Shown here: piece by piece, positions 34,008 through 41,191 of the stretch
Layout of the letters: each line of letters begins with the position of its first letter
Position numbering within the stretch: the first letter of the stretch is position 1
NCBI RefSeq assembly: GCF_900103715.1
Contig: NZ_FNHL01000001.1
Coordinates: 973,295-1,037,294 of the forward strand
Reading direction: 5' to 3'
DNA: 64,000 nucleotides
From: Halogranum gelatinilyticum
Lineage (GTDB): Archaea; Halobacteriota; Halobacteria; Halobacteriales; Haloferacaceae
The notes under the pieces: model-generated
Told to the model about the DNA's origin: nothing
What the model saw: only the letters and a program-made list of their open reading frames with translations
The model's database searches: none
Made by a program: the position numbers and the translations under genes

Positions 34008-35267
34008 TCAGAGCCGCTTCTGCATCTGGAACGTCTGCCAGCCGAGCCCCATCTGCTCGAAGGCTTCGGCGACCTTCTTCGAGTCGACCTCGTCGCTGAA
34101 CTCGAACTCGTAGTACTGGCCGCCCTTGATGCCCTCGTTGTTGTCGTGAGAGGTCAGAAAGCCGAGCATTGCGAGTTTGGTCAGATGGTTGTACATCCCG
34201 CGTTGGCTCAGCGGGTCCGCGCCATAAGCACTCGCGACGTGTTCGTAGGTGCGGTGGACTTCTTTCACTCTCGCCGGGGTCCGGTCGGCCTTCGAGAGAT
34301 GGGCGACGGCCGCGAGGATATACTGCTTGTGGGCGTCCTGGTCGGTGATGGAGTCGACCATGTCGCCGTATTCGAGGTCGTCTTTCGCCTGGTGGACGTT
34401 CGCCTCCGTGATCTCGGTCTGGCCGTCGTTCTCGGCAATCTCGCCCGCACGACGGAGGAGGTTGATGGCCTTGCGCGCACTGCCGGAGGACTCGCGGGTC
34501 GCCAGTGCCGCACAGAGGGCGATGACGTCCTCGGTGTACGTCCCGTCGTGAAGCGCGCTGGCGGCGCGGTCGTGGAGGATCTCGCGCAGTTGGTTGGCGT
34601 TGTAGGCCGGGAACTTCAACTCGGTCTCACAGAGGGTGTCTTTGACCTTCGGCGAGAGGTTCGTGCGGAAGGTGTAGTCGTTCGAGATGCCCACGAGACC
34701 GATGCGGGCGTTCTCGATCTTCTCGTTGGCTCGGGCGCGCGGGAGTTCGTAGAGGATGGTGTCGTCGCCGCCGATACGGTCGACCTCGTCGAGGATGATG
34801 AGGACGGTGCCGCCGAGTTCGTCGATCTCGTCGTAGAGCATCGAGTAGACCGCCTGCGGGGCGTAGCCCGTCGAGGCGATCATGTCCTTCGGGGGCCGGA
34901 GTTCGTTGACGAGCGCGATGGCGACCTGGTAGGAGGAGGTCTCCTCGCCCGTGGAGGTGAGGTTCTGGCAGTTGACCTTGACGATGGTCAGTTCGATGGG
35001 GTCGTCTTCTTCCTCGTTCTTCTGGACGATGTCGCGCTCCAGTTGGTTCGTCAGATGGTTCGTGACCGCGGTCTTGCCGACCCCGGTGTCACCGTAGAGA
35101 AAGGCGTTCTGCGGCGGGCGGCCCTTGTAGATGGGCTTGAGGACGTTGATGTACTCGTTCATCACGTCGTCGCGACAGAGAATCGTGTCGGGGGTGTAAT
35201 CCTCTTCGAGGACTTCGATGTTCCTGAAAACTTCGGCCTCGTCCTCGAAGATCGAATCCGGCGGCAT
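34008..35267 (-). CDS. orc1: Orc1/Cdc6 replication initiator
   Basis: A 419-aa AAA+ initiator that binds origin recognition boxes and loads the MCM helicase. Walker A is GDTGVGKTA at residues 59-67 and Walker B is LIILDEVD at 156-163. Sensor-type ISNDYTFRTNL follows, then a helical lid, and a C-terminal winged helix (about 330-419) that contacts DNA. The gene is flanked on both sides by copies of a 17-bp repeat, and its own promoter lies among degenerate copies, so it probably represses itself. The start at 35267 (MPPDSIFEDE) is nearly leaderless relative to CATAAGTAC on the minus strand. Confidence 0.95.
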   Translation of the reverse strand: MPPDSIFEDEAEVFRNIEVLEEDYTPDTILCRDDVMNEYINVLKPIYKGRPPQNAFLYGDTGVGKTAVTNHLTNQLERDIVQKNEEEDDPIELTIVKVNCQNLTSTGEETSSYQVAIALVNELRPPKDMIASTGYAPQAVYSMLYDEIDELGGTVLIILDEVDRIGGDDTILYELPRARANEKIENARIGLVGISNDYTFRTNLSPKVKDTLCETELKFPAYNANQLREILHDRAASALHDGTYTEDVIALCAALATRESSGSARKAINLLRRAGEIAENDGQTEITEANVHQAKDDLEYGDMVDSITDQDAHKQYILAAVAHLSKADRTPARVKEVHRTYEHVASAYGADPLSQRGMYNHLTKLAMLGFLTSHDNNEGIKGGQYYEFEFSDEVDSKKVAEAFEQMGLGWQTFQMQKRL

Positions 35268-35356
35268 ATGTCTCCATGCTAAAGTCGACCGTACTTATGT
35301 TTTTTCAAGTGCTTCATGTGTTTCAAATGCTCCCGTCGTGGGGCGGTAACCCTGTC

Positions 35357-35373
35357 ACAGCGGTTTGCAAATG
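35357..35373 (+). repeat. ORB-like origin repeat R3
   Basis: ACAGCGGTTTGCAAATG, followed by a G-rich run as in archaeal ORBs. It is exactly 60 bp before R4, the same spacing as R1 to R2. Confidence 0.75.
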
Positions 35374-35416
35374 CTTCCGTCGTGAGGGTGGGGGGTGGGG
35401 AGAATCGAGGGGGACG

Positions 35417-35433
35417 ACAGCGGATTTCAAATG
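35417..35433 (+). repeat. ORB-like origin repeat R4
   Basis: ACAGCGGATTTCAAATG, preceded by a GAGGGGGACG run. It differs from R3 at two positions. Confidence 0.75.
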
Positions 35434-35687
35434 TTCTCCCGCTCGCCGACGTGGTGACGAGACGCGGCGAGACGGCAGGCAGGGACCCGCTCGGCCGGAA
35501 CCCCGCTCATCGGCCGACACGACGTTCCTTGTGTGAGATCGGAATTTTCTCTCCATTCCGTCGGCTTCGACCTTCTCCTCCTCTCTGTCTCTCGTCCCTC
35601 TAGTATACTATTTATGAATGTATGTGTATGTGTGTATGTTGCTGGTTCTCTCAATCGAGTAAAAGAGCGTACGTGGTGGGGTCAAAA

Positions 35688-35704
35688 CATTTGAAAACCG
35701 CTGT
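35688..35704 (-). repeat. ORB-like origin repeat R5 (inverted)
   Basis: On the minus strand this reads ACAGCGGTTTTCAAATG. It faces R3/R4 across the AT-rich region. Confidence 0.75.
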
Positions 35705-35782
35705 GGCCTCTCCGCTCTACTCGTTTATTTATATACTATCCAACTTCCCCAACTCGACACACCCCACGCTCGTGACGGAGAA

Positions 35783-35799
35783 CATTTGCAAACTGGTGT
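35783..35799 (-). repeat. ORB-like origin repeat R6 (inverted)
   Basis: On the minus strand this reads ACACCAGTTTGCAAATG, with the CAAATG core intact and the left half diverged. It closes the origin region on the right. Confidence 0.65.
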
Positions 35800-35831
35800 G
35801 GGAGGGTCTCGAGAAGGGAGCGACCGGGTGC

Positions 35832-36722
35832 TTACTCGTCGTCCGCGAGTCGGCCGAGTTCGTCGTCGACCAGGCTGGGATGGGTCCGCTGGCGTTCCGG
35901 ATGCGGCTCCGAGAAGTACTCCTGCATCACGGCCATCGACTCGCGCTCGCGGGCACGGCGTTCGGTCTCGTCGATTTCCTCACAGCCCGGGGGGACCTCC
36001 CGGCCGCGGTCGGTGAAGTATCCCTCGGGGGCGACCCAGTCGTGGTAGTAGGGAACCTCCGAGTCGTGAATGAGTGTTATCGCTACCTCCGCGCCGTGGC
36101 CTGCGGCGACGATAGCCTGGTGATACCGTTCGGAGAGGCGACCGGCGACGTAGACGCCCTCGACGGTCGTCCGGCCCAGGCCGTCGTCGTCGACGTAGCG
36201 CTTGCTGCCAGCGTCGCGGATCTCCACGCCGAGCCCGTCGAGGTAGTCGGCGTCCGCCCACGACGAGGCGACGACGTACTGCGCGGCGACCTCGCCAACA
36301 TCCTCGACGTCGGCGACGAACCGCGACGCACCGGAGTCGTCGCCCGCTCTTTCGTCGCCTTCCCTATCGCCCTCCCCGTCGTCACCACTGGCACGCCGAA
36401 TCTCCGTCACTCTCCCTTCGACGTGGTCGGCACCGTTCCGCGTCGACTGCGCACCGAGCATATCGGTGAAGAGGTTGGAGTTGACGCCAGCGGGGAAGCC
36501 GGGGAAGTTCTCCAGGTGGGCGTTGCGTCGGACGATAGGCTCACCGTCGTTGACGACGACGGTACTGAGCCCCGCGCGGGCGGTGAAGACGCTCGCGGTC
36601 AGACCGGCGACCCCGCCGCCGACGACGAGGACGTCGTACCTCCCGGTCGCGTGGCGTTCGCTTGCCGGTTCGTCGCTCGATTCGGTACTCGCTTCTGTCG
36701 TCGTATCGTCGTCGTCTGTCAT
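35832..36722 (-). CDS. FAD-dependent oxidoreductase, thioredoxin-reductase-like without redox cysteines
   Basis: A 296-aa flavoprotein of the NAD(P)/FAD-dependent (TrxR-like) family. After an acidic N-terminal tail of about 28 residues comes the FAD Rossmann motif YDVLVVGGGVAGLTAS. Further on is ENFPGFPAG, and near residue 200 GVYVAGRLSERYHQAIVAAGHG, the second FAD motif. The CxxC pair of true thioredoxin reductases is missing, and the NAD(P)-binding insert is reduced and acidic. The substrate is unknown. It ends just beside the origin. Confidence 0.85.
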   Translation of the reverse strand: MTDDDDTTTEASTESSDEPASERHATGRYDVLVVGGGVAGLTASVFTARAGLSTVVVNDGEPIVRRNAHLENFPGFPAGVNSNLFTDMLGAQSTRNGADHVEGRVTEIRRASGDDGEGDREGDERAGDDSGASRFVADVEDVGEVAAQYVVASSWADADYLDGLGVEIRDAGSKRYVDDDGLGRTTVEGVYVAGRLSERYHQAIVAAGHGAEVAITLIHDSEVPYYHDWVAPEGYFTDRGREVPPGCEEIDETERRARERESMAVMQEYFSEPHPERQRTHPSLVDDELGRLADDE

Positions 36723-36821
36723 AGTCGCAGATTCTCGGGACGGGGTGATGGCTGTTCGTGATTCGTCTTCCGACTTGTCTTCTGATTTGTCTTCCTGGTT
36801 CGCCTTCCTGATCCGCCTTCG

Positions 36822-37748
36822 CTACTCGTCGAGTGCCCGGTGTGGTGAGATGTGCGGGCCCGTAGGATGCTCGGCGTCGACGTCGGCGTCGACGCGGAAG
36901 ACGTCCCGGAGCAACTCCTCCGACACCACCGTCCGCGGCGGCCCCCAGTCGTAGAGTTCGCCGTCTTTCATCGCGATGAGGTTGTCCGCGAAGCGCGCGG
37001 CCTGTCCGAGGTCGTGGAGGACGACGGCGACGGTCACGTCGCGTTCGCGGTTTAGCGTCCGGACGACCTCCATCACGCGCAACTGGTGGTGTAAATCGAG
37101 GTAGGTCGTCGGCTCGTCGAGGAGTAAGACGTCCGTCTCCTGGGCGAGCACCATCGCGATCCACGCGAGCTGTTTCTGGCCGCCGCTCAGGTTGCCCACC
37201 TCGTCGTTGCGGAGATGGTCGACGCCCGCGAGGTCGAGCGCGCGTTCGACGGCCGCTTCGTCGTCCTCGTTGACGGACTCGAAGAAGCCGCGATGCGGGT
37301 AGCGGCCGTGGTAGACGAGGTCCTCGACTGTCAGGCTCCCCGGTGCTTCGTTCTCCTGCGACAGGAGACCGAGCCGTCGGGCGAGCTCTTTCGAGTCCAG
37401 CTCCTGGATGCTCGCACCGTCGAGGACGACGTGGCCGCGGTCGGGCTCCAGCTGCTTTGCGAGTGCCTTCAGCATCGTACTCTTCCCCGACCCGTTCGGG
37501 CCGACGAGTGCCGTCACCTCACCGGCGGGGATGTCGATGCGGTCGCACTCGACGACTGGCTCGTCCATCGTCGGATAGCTGAGCGCGAGATCTGCCGCGC
37601 GGAGGGAACTTGCGTCAGTGGTGGAGGCGTCGGTGGCTGAGGCGTCGGTGGCTGAGGCGTCGGTGGCTGAGGCGTCGGTGGCTGAGGCGTCGGACTGCTG
37701 CTCCGCCTCGCCGTCTTCTTCGGCCAACTGCCGTCCGTCCCCCGCCAT
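36822..37748 (-). CDS. ABC transporter ATP-binding protein, iron-siderophore/cobalamin (FecE/BtuD) type
   Basis: A 308-aa ATPase for a FecCD-type importer. Walker A GPNGSGKST is at about residues 83-91, signature LSGGQKQL follows, and Walker B is VLLLDEPTTYLDL. The C-terminal H-loop is in VVLHDLGQAARFAD. The N-terminal 48 residues are unusual: an acidic lead and a tandem Asp-Ala-Ser-Ala-Thr pentapeptide repeat, encoded by a perfect 15-bp DNA repeat. The ATG overlaps the permease stop by 1 nt. No substrate-binding protein gene is adjacent. Confidence 0.9.
   Translation of the reverse strand: MAGDGRQLAEEDGEAEQQSDASATDASATDASATDASATDASTTDASSLRAADLALSYPTMDEPVVECDRIDIPAGEVTALVGPNGSGKSTMLKALAKQLEPDRGHVVLDGASIQELDSKELARRLGLLSQENEAPGSLTVEDLVYHGRYPHRGFFESVNEDDEAAVERALDLAGVDHLRNDEVGNLSGGQKQLAWIAMVLAQETDVLLLDEPTTYLDLHHQLRVMEVVRTLNRERDVTVAVVLHDLGQAARFADNLIAMKDGELYDWGPPRTVVSEELLRDVFRVDADVDAEHPTGPHISPHRALDE
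37624..37694 (+). repeat. 15-bp tandem repeat inside the ABC ATPase gene
   Basis: GAGGCGTCGGTGGCT is repeated perfectly at 37624, 37639, 37654 and 37669, then 11 more bases match. It encodes the DASAT pentapeptides near the N-terminus. Perfect identity at the DNA level suggests recent slippage and likely copy-number variation between strains. Confidence 0.9.
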
Positions 37749-38905
37749 CAGAGATCACCCAGCTGTTGCTTGCGGCGCATCAGATAGAGGAAGTACGGCC
37801 CGCCGACGAGACCGGTGACGATGCCGACGGGAATCTGCGTCGGGTTCAGCGCGAGTCGCGCGCCGACGTCGGCGGCGACCATCAGCGCGGGACCGGCGAA
37901 GAGACAGCCGACGAGCAGCCGCTTGTAGTCGCTGCCGACGACGGTGCGGACGACGTGCGGGACGATGAGACCGACGAAGCCGACGATGCCCGCCACCGAG
38001 ATCGCCGCGCTCGCCGCGAGGATGGCGACCCCCGAGAGCGCGAAGCGCATCTTCTCGACGGGCATCCCCAGGGCCTTCGCCGTCTTCTCGCCGAGCAGCA
38101 GGACGTTCAGCTGGCGGGCGGCGACGACCGAGAGCGGGACGGTCACGAACAGCGTCCACGGGAGAATCATCCGGACCTGTTCCCAATCGGTGCCGGTCAA
38201 GGAGCCGGTCGTCCACGCGATGGCGCTCTGGACGACGCCGATGTCGCTCGCGAGGAGGTACATCGCCGTCTGCAACGAACTGAAGACCGTCGAGACGATG
38301 ACGCCCGCGAGGACGAGCCGGACGGGACTCGTCCCGTTCTTCCACGCGATTCCATAGACGATGAGGAAGGCTGCGGTCCCGCCGAGGGCGGCGAAGATGG
38401 GCAGGAAAGAGGAGAGCCCGCTGAAGACGACGAGCGTGAGGAGGATCGCGAGACCCGCGCCGGAACTGACCCCGAGGATGTAGGGACTCGCGAGTTCGTT
38501 GCGGGTGACGGCCTGGAAGATGGCACCCGAGACGGCGAGGTTGACGCCGACGAGCGCGCCGACGACGACCCGCGGGAGCCGGATGTTCCAGACGATGAGG
38601 CTCTCGCGTGTCAGGTCGGGCACCGCCGTCGACAGGCCGAACGCACCGGCGACGAACCCGGCGACGCCCTCGCCGAAGAAGAACTGGAGGAGTACGTAGG
38701 GGTTCGACCAGACGAGCGGGTCGAAGACGGCCGTCCACGCCTGGCCGATAGACATCGTGAACGCGCCGAAACTGACCTGCACGAGCGCGGAGAGGAAGAC
38801 GACGAGACTGCTCCCGACGACGAGCGTGAGAAGCGGTCCGTCGACCCACGTGGGGAGCCGTGTCGTCGCGGACACCGTGCCCGACTGTCGCGTGTCGCTC
38901 GCCAT
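37748..38905 (-). CDS. ABC transporter permease, FecCD family (iron-siderophore/cobalamin)
   Basis: A 385-aa permease with about ten transmembrane helices, preceded by a 20-residue hydrophilic N-terminus. Family motifs are visible: LPRVVVGALVGVNLAVSGA, LASPYILGVSSGAGLAI, and SVAGIVGFVGLIVPHVVRT near the C-terminus. It is coupled to the ATPase gene. Two DtxR-like palindromes lie upstream, so iron is the likelier substrate class. Confidence 0.92.
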   Translation of the reverse strand: MASDTRQSGTVSATTRLPTWVDGPLLTLVVGSSLVVFLSALVQVSFGAFTMSIGQAWTAVFDPLVWSNPYVLLQFFFGEGVAGFVAGAFGLSTAVPDLTRESLIVWNIRLPRVVVGALVGVNLAVSGAIFQAVTRNELASPYILGVSSGAGLAILLTLVVFSGLSSFLPIFAALGGTAAFLIVYGIAWKNGTSPVRLVLAGVIVSTVFSSLQTAMYLLASDIGVVQSAIAWTTGSLTGTDWEQVRMILPWTLFVTVPLSVVAARQLNVLLLGEKTAKALGMPVEKMRFALSGVAILAASAAISVAGIVGFVGLIVPHVVRTVVGSDYKRLLVGCLFAGPALMVAADVGARLALNPTQIPVGIVTGLVGGPYFLYLMRRKQQLGDL

Positions 38906-38907
38906 TC

Positions 38908-38964
38908 TCAGCCGCTCGCCCCCGTCCGCTGCTCGTCCTGCTCGGAGCCGATTCGTCGCTTCAT
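38908..38964 (-). CDS. Possible 18-codon upstream ORF before the FecCD permease
   Basis: An ATG at 38964 opens an 18-aa frame (MKRRIGSEQ onward, ending in GASG) that stops 2 nt before the permease ATG. The ATG lies 6 nt past operator A on the minus strand. It may be a leader peptide, or simply the transcript start region. Only the arrangement supports it. Confidence 0.2.
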   Translation of the reverse strand: MKRRIGSEQDEQRTGASG

Positions 38965-38969
38965 ACTGG

Positions 38970-38985
38970 TTTTGGCCCGCCTAAA
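38970..38985 (-). promoter_or_regulatory. DtxR-like (iron-dependent) operator A upstream of the FecCD permease
   Basis: TTTTGG-CCCG-CCTAAA is a 6-4-6 palindrome with one arm mismatch. It has the same form as the second site 35 bp away. This spacing and the TTTWGG/CCWAAA half sites are the style of archaeal DtxR/Idr/SirR repressor sites. Confidence 0.5.
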
Positions 38986-39004
38986 CCACAAAAAGACACC
39001 GGTC

Positions 39005-39020
39005 TTTAGGTTCGCCGAAA
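39005..39020 (-). promoter_or_regulatory. DtxR-like (iron-dependent) operator B upstream of the FecCD permease
   Basis: TTTAGG-TTCG-CCGAAA, the same 6-4-6 layout as operator A. The pair sits in the 227-bp gap between the divergent permease and SRPBCC genes, so it could control either. Confidence 0.45.
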
Positions 39021-39132
39021 GCCGCGGTGGACGTTAGCGAGCCACGGCGACTGTGAGCGGTCTCCGTCGGGTCCACGGGGTCGGACTCCGTCGCCCCACA
39101 AGCCTTAGGTCGCCAGCGACGAACCGAGGGAC

Positions 39133-39672
39133 GTGGACGAAATCGTCGTCACCACCGTCGTCTACGTGCCCCCCGAGGAGGTGTACGACTTCCTCTTGGA
39201 CTTCTCGACGTACACGGACTACTCGAAGCATCTCAAGGAGGTCCGCAAGCGTGGCGACGGCTCGCCCGGCACACAGTACGACTTCCGCCTCGCGTGGTGG
39301 AAGCTCACCTACACCGCCCGGTCGGAGGTCGTCGAACTCGACCGACCCAACCGCATCGACTGGGAGATCGTCAAGGACATCCATGCCAACGGCTGCTGGC
39401 GGATTCAGGAACTCGACGAACTCCCCGACGACGCGCCGGACGACGCGGAGACCGCCTGCCGGGTCTGGTTCGAACTCAACTTCGACGCGGGGACGGCCAA
39501 CTCCGACGCGCTGAACCTCCCGCGGTTCATCTCCTTCAGCCGCGTTCTCGACAAGATCAAGCCGGTCGTCGTGAAGGAGGCCGAGCACATCGTCGAGCGC
39601 ATCGTCGCCGACCTCGAAGGCCGTCGCCGTCGCGTCGAGTTGACAATCGAAAACAAGCCGAGCGACATCTGA
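39133..39672 (+). CDS. SRPBCC (START/polyketide-cyclase-like) family protein
   Basis: A 179-aa protein with the SRPBCC helix-grip fold. The N-terminal strand and helix VVTTVVYVPPEEVYDFLLDF and the RSEVVELDRPNRIDWEIV strands are characteristic. A C-terminal amphipathic helix (residues about 140-165) would cover the ligand cavity. A GTG start gives the family N-terminus. The ligand is unknown. It lies 81 nt before trkA on the same strand. Confidence 0.85.
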   Translation: MDEIVVTTVVYVPPEEVYDFLLDFSTYTDYSKHLKEVRKRGDGSPGTQYDFRLAWWKLTYTARSEVVELDRPNRIDWEIVKDIHANGCWRIQELDELPDDAPDDAETACRVWFELNFDAGTANSDALNLPRFISFSRVLDKIKPVVVKEAEHIVERIVADLEGRRRRVELTIENKPSDI

Positions 39673-39753
39673 CTCTCTCCCTCCATCGGCAAGGGAAATA
39701 GTGATACCCCACGCGCAAGTAGCGCAGGCTATGAATATGGGGGCGACCGAGCC

Positions 39754-41091
39754 GTGCGCGTAATCATCATCGGCGCGGGACAGGTCGGGTCGAGCATCGC
39801 CGCCGACCTCGACAGTACCCACGAGGTCATCGTCGTCGAGCGCGACCCGGCGCGGGTCGAGGAACTGAACTACTCGCTCGACGTCCTGGCAATTCAGGGT
39901 GACGGGACCGCAGTCTCGACGCTGGAGGAGGCCGGTATCGACGACGCGGGCATGGTTATCGCGTCGACCGACAACGACGAGACCAACATCGTCGCCTGCT
40001 CGACGGCGAAGGCCATCTCCAACGCCTTCACCATCGCCCGCATCAAGAACACCGAGTATCTGCGGACCTGGGAGCGTTCGGAGAAGGCATTCGGCATCGA
40101 CTTCATGGTCTGTACGAACCTGCTGACCGCCGAGTCCATCGTCCGGGTCGTCGGCCTGCCCGCCGCCCGTGACGTCGACCCCTTCGCGGGCGGCAAGGTC
40201 CAGATGGCGGAGTTCGAGATTCCCGACGACAGCCCCGTCTCGAACCAAACAGTACGAGAGGCCGACCGCTTCGACTCGCTGACCTTCGCCGCGATTCTCC
40301 GCAACGGCTCCATCGAGATACCGAGCGGGGAGACGGTCATCAAACCCGGCGACCGCGTCGTCGTCATCGGCAGTCCGGGCAGCGTCCAGGAGTTCGCCCA
40401 GACCGTCGCACCCGACGAGTCACCGGGGGCGGCCGAGGAGGTCGTCGTCGTCGGCGGCAGCGAGATCGGCTACCACGTCGCCCGCCTGCTCGAAGAACGC
40501 GGCTTCCGCCCGCGGCTCATCGAGCAGGACTCCGAGCGCGCCCGCAAACTCGCCGAGGACCTCCCGAACACCGTCGTCATGGAGTCGGACGCGACGGACA
40601 TGGCCTTCCTCGAGCGCGAACACATCGGCGAGGCCGACATGGTCGTCGCCGCGCTCGACTCCGACGAGAAGAACCTACTCGTCTCGCTGCTCGCCCAACG
40701 GCTCGGCACCGAACGGACCGTCGCCGTCATCGACACGACCGCCTACGTCGAGCTGTTCGAGACGGTCGGCGTCGACGTGGCGGTCAGTCCGCGCGAGGTC
40801 GTCGCCGAGGAGATCACCCGGTTCACCCGCGAGGGCGGCGCGGAGAACATCGCCCTCATCGAGACGAACAAGGCCGAAGTACTGGAGATTCAGGTCGACG
40901 ACGCGAGCGTCCTCGCCGGGCGGCCCATCCGCGAGGCAGTGGGCGAACTGCCAACGGGCGTCGTCATCGGCGCGATTACGAGAGACCGCGAGTTCATCAC
41001 GCCGCGTGGTGACACCGTCATCCAGACCGGCGACCACGTCGTCGTCTTCGCCGACGCGGCCGTCGTCGACGAGGTCACGTCGAAGCTCTGA
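39754..41091 (+). CDS. trkA: Trk potassium uptake regulatory subunit TrkA (two RCK modules)
   Basis: A 445-aa cytoplasmic NAD(H)-binding gating ring for TrkH. The first RCK-N domain has IIIGAGQVGSSIA and EVIVVERDPARVEELN. A TrkA-C domain follows at about 140-215, then a second RCK-N (VVVGGSEIGYHVA, about 228-240) and a second TrkA-C (about 370-445). The GTG at 39754 is preceded by a G-run (GGGGGCGACC) as possible ribosome binding site. The trkH gene follows 99 nt later. Confidence 0.95.
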   Translation: MRVIIIGAGQVGSSIAADLDSTHEVIVVERDPARVEELNYSLDVLAIQGDGTAVSTLEEAGIDDAGMVIASTDNDETNIVACSTAKAISNAFTIARIKNTEYLRTWERSEKAFGIDFMVCTNLLTAESIVRVVGLPAARDVDPFAGGKVQMAEFEIPDDSPVSNQTVREADRFDSLTFAAILRNGSIEIPSGETVIKPGDRVVVIGSPGSVQEFAQTVAPDESPGAAEEVVVVGGSEIGYHVARLLEERGFRPRLIEQDSERARKLAEDLPNTVVMESDATDMAFLEREHIGEADMVVAALDSDEKNLLVSLLAQRLGTERTVAVIDTTAYVELFETVGVDVAVSPREVVAEEITRFTREGGAENIALIETNKAEVLEIQVDDASVLAGRPIREAVGELPTGVVIGAITRDREFITPRGDTVIQTGDHVVVFADAAVVDEVTSKL

Positions 41092-41175
41092 GGTGGCGTT
41101 CCCCCGCCAACATACCGGGCGAGAACAGTATCTTAATACACGCTAGGTCCGACGCTCGACTGTGTTCAGAACGAC

Positions 41176-41191
41176 CGGGGGCGTCGCCCCG
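41176..41191 (+). promoter_or_regulatory. GC-rich hairpin touching the trkH start codon
   Basis: CGGGG-GCGTCG-CCCCG: 5 G-C pairs, and the last paired base is the G of the GTG start codon. It could lower translation initiation. Found by eye. Confidence 0.25.

Larger units (their letters stand above)
35268..35831. other. oriC: Probable chromosomal replication origin: ORB repeats flanking an AT-rich unwinding region
   Basis: No gene is seen in 564 bases. The order is: the orc1 promoter with degenerate half-repeats (TTTTTCAAGTG at 35301-35311 and TTTCAAATG at 35321-35329); ORB-like repeats R3 and R4 pointing right; a G-run rich stretch (35383-35413); and AT-rich low-complexity DNA (35600-35640 and 35717-35750) as likely unwinding element. 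Inverted repeats R5 and R6 pointing left close the region. This matches the archaeal plan of an initiator gene next to oppositely oriented ORBs around an AT-rich centre. Confidence 0.75.

Noticed and set aside
33921-35799. CRISPR-like or transposon repeats around orc1
   Set aside because: The short repeats occur in inverted pairs at 60-bp spacing around an initiator gene and AT-rich DNA. This fits origin recognition boxes better than any mobile element.
37610-39037. 475-codon plus-strand frame opposite the FecCD permease
   Set aside because: Same reason: a shadow frame. The permease on the other strand has all family motifs.
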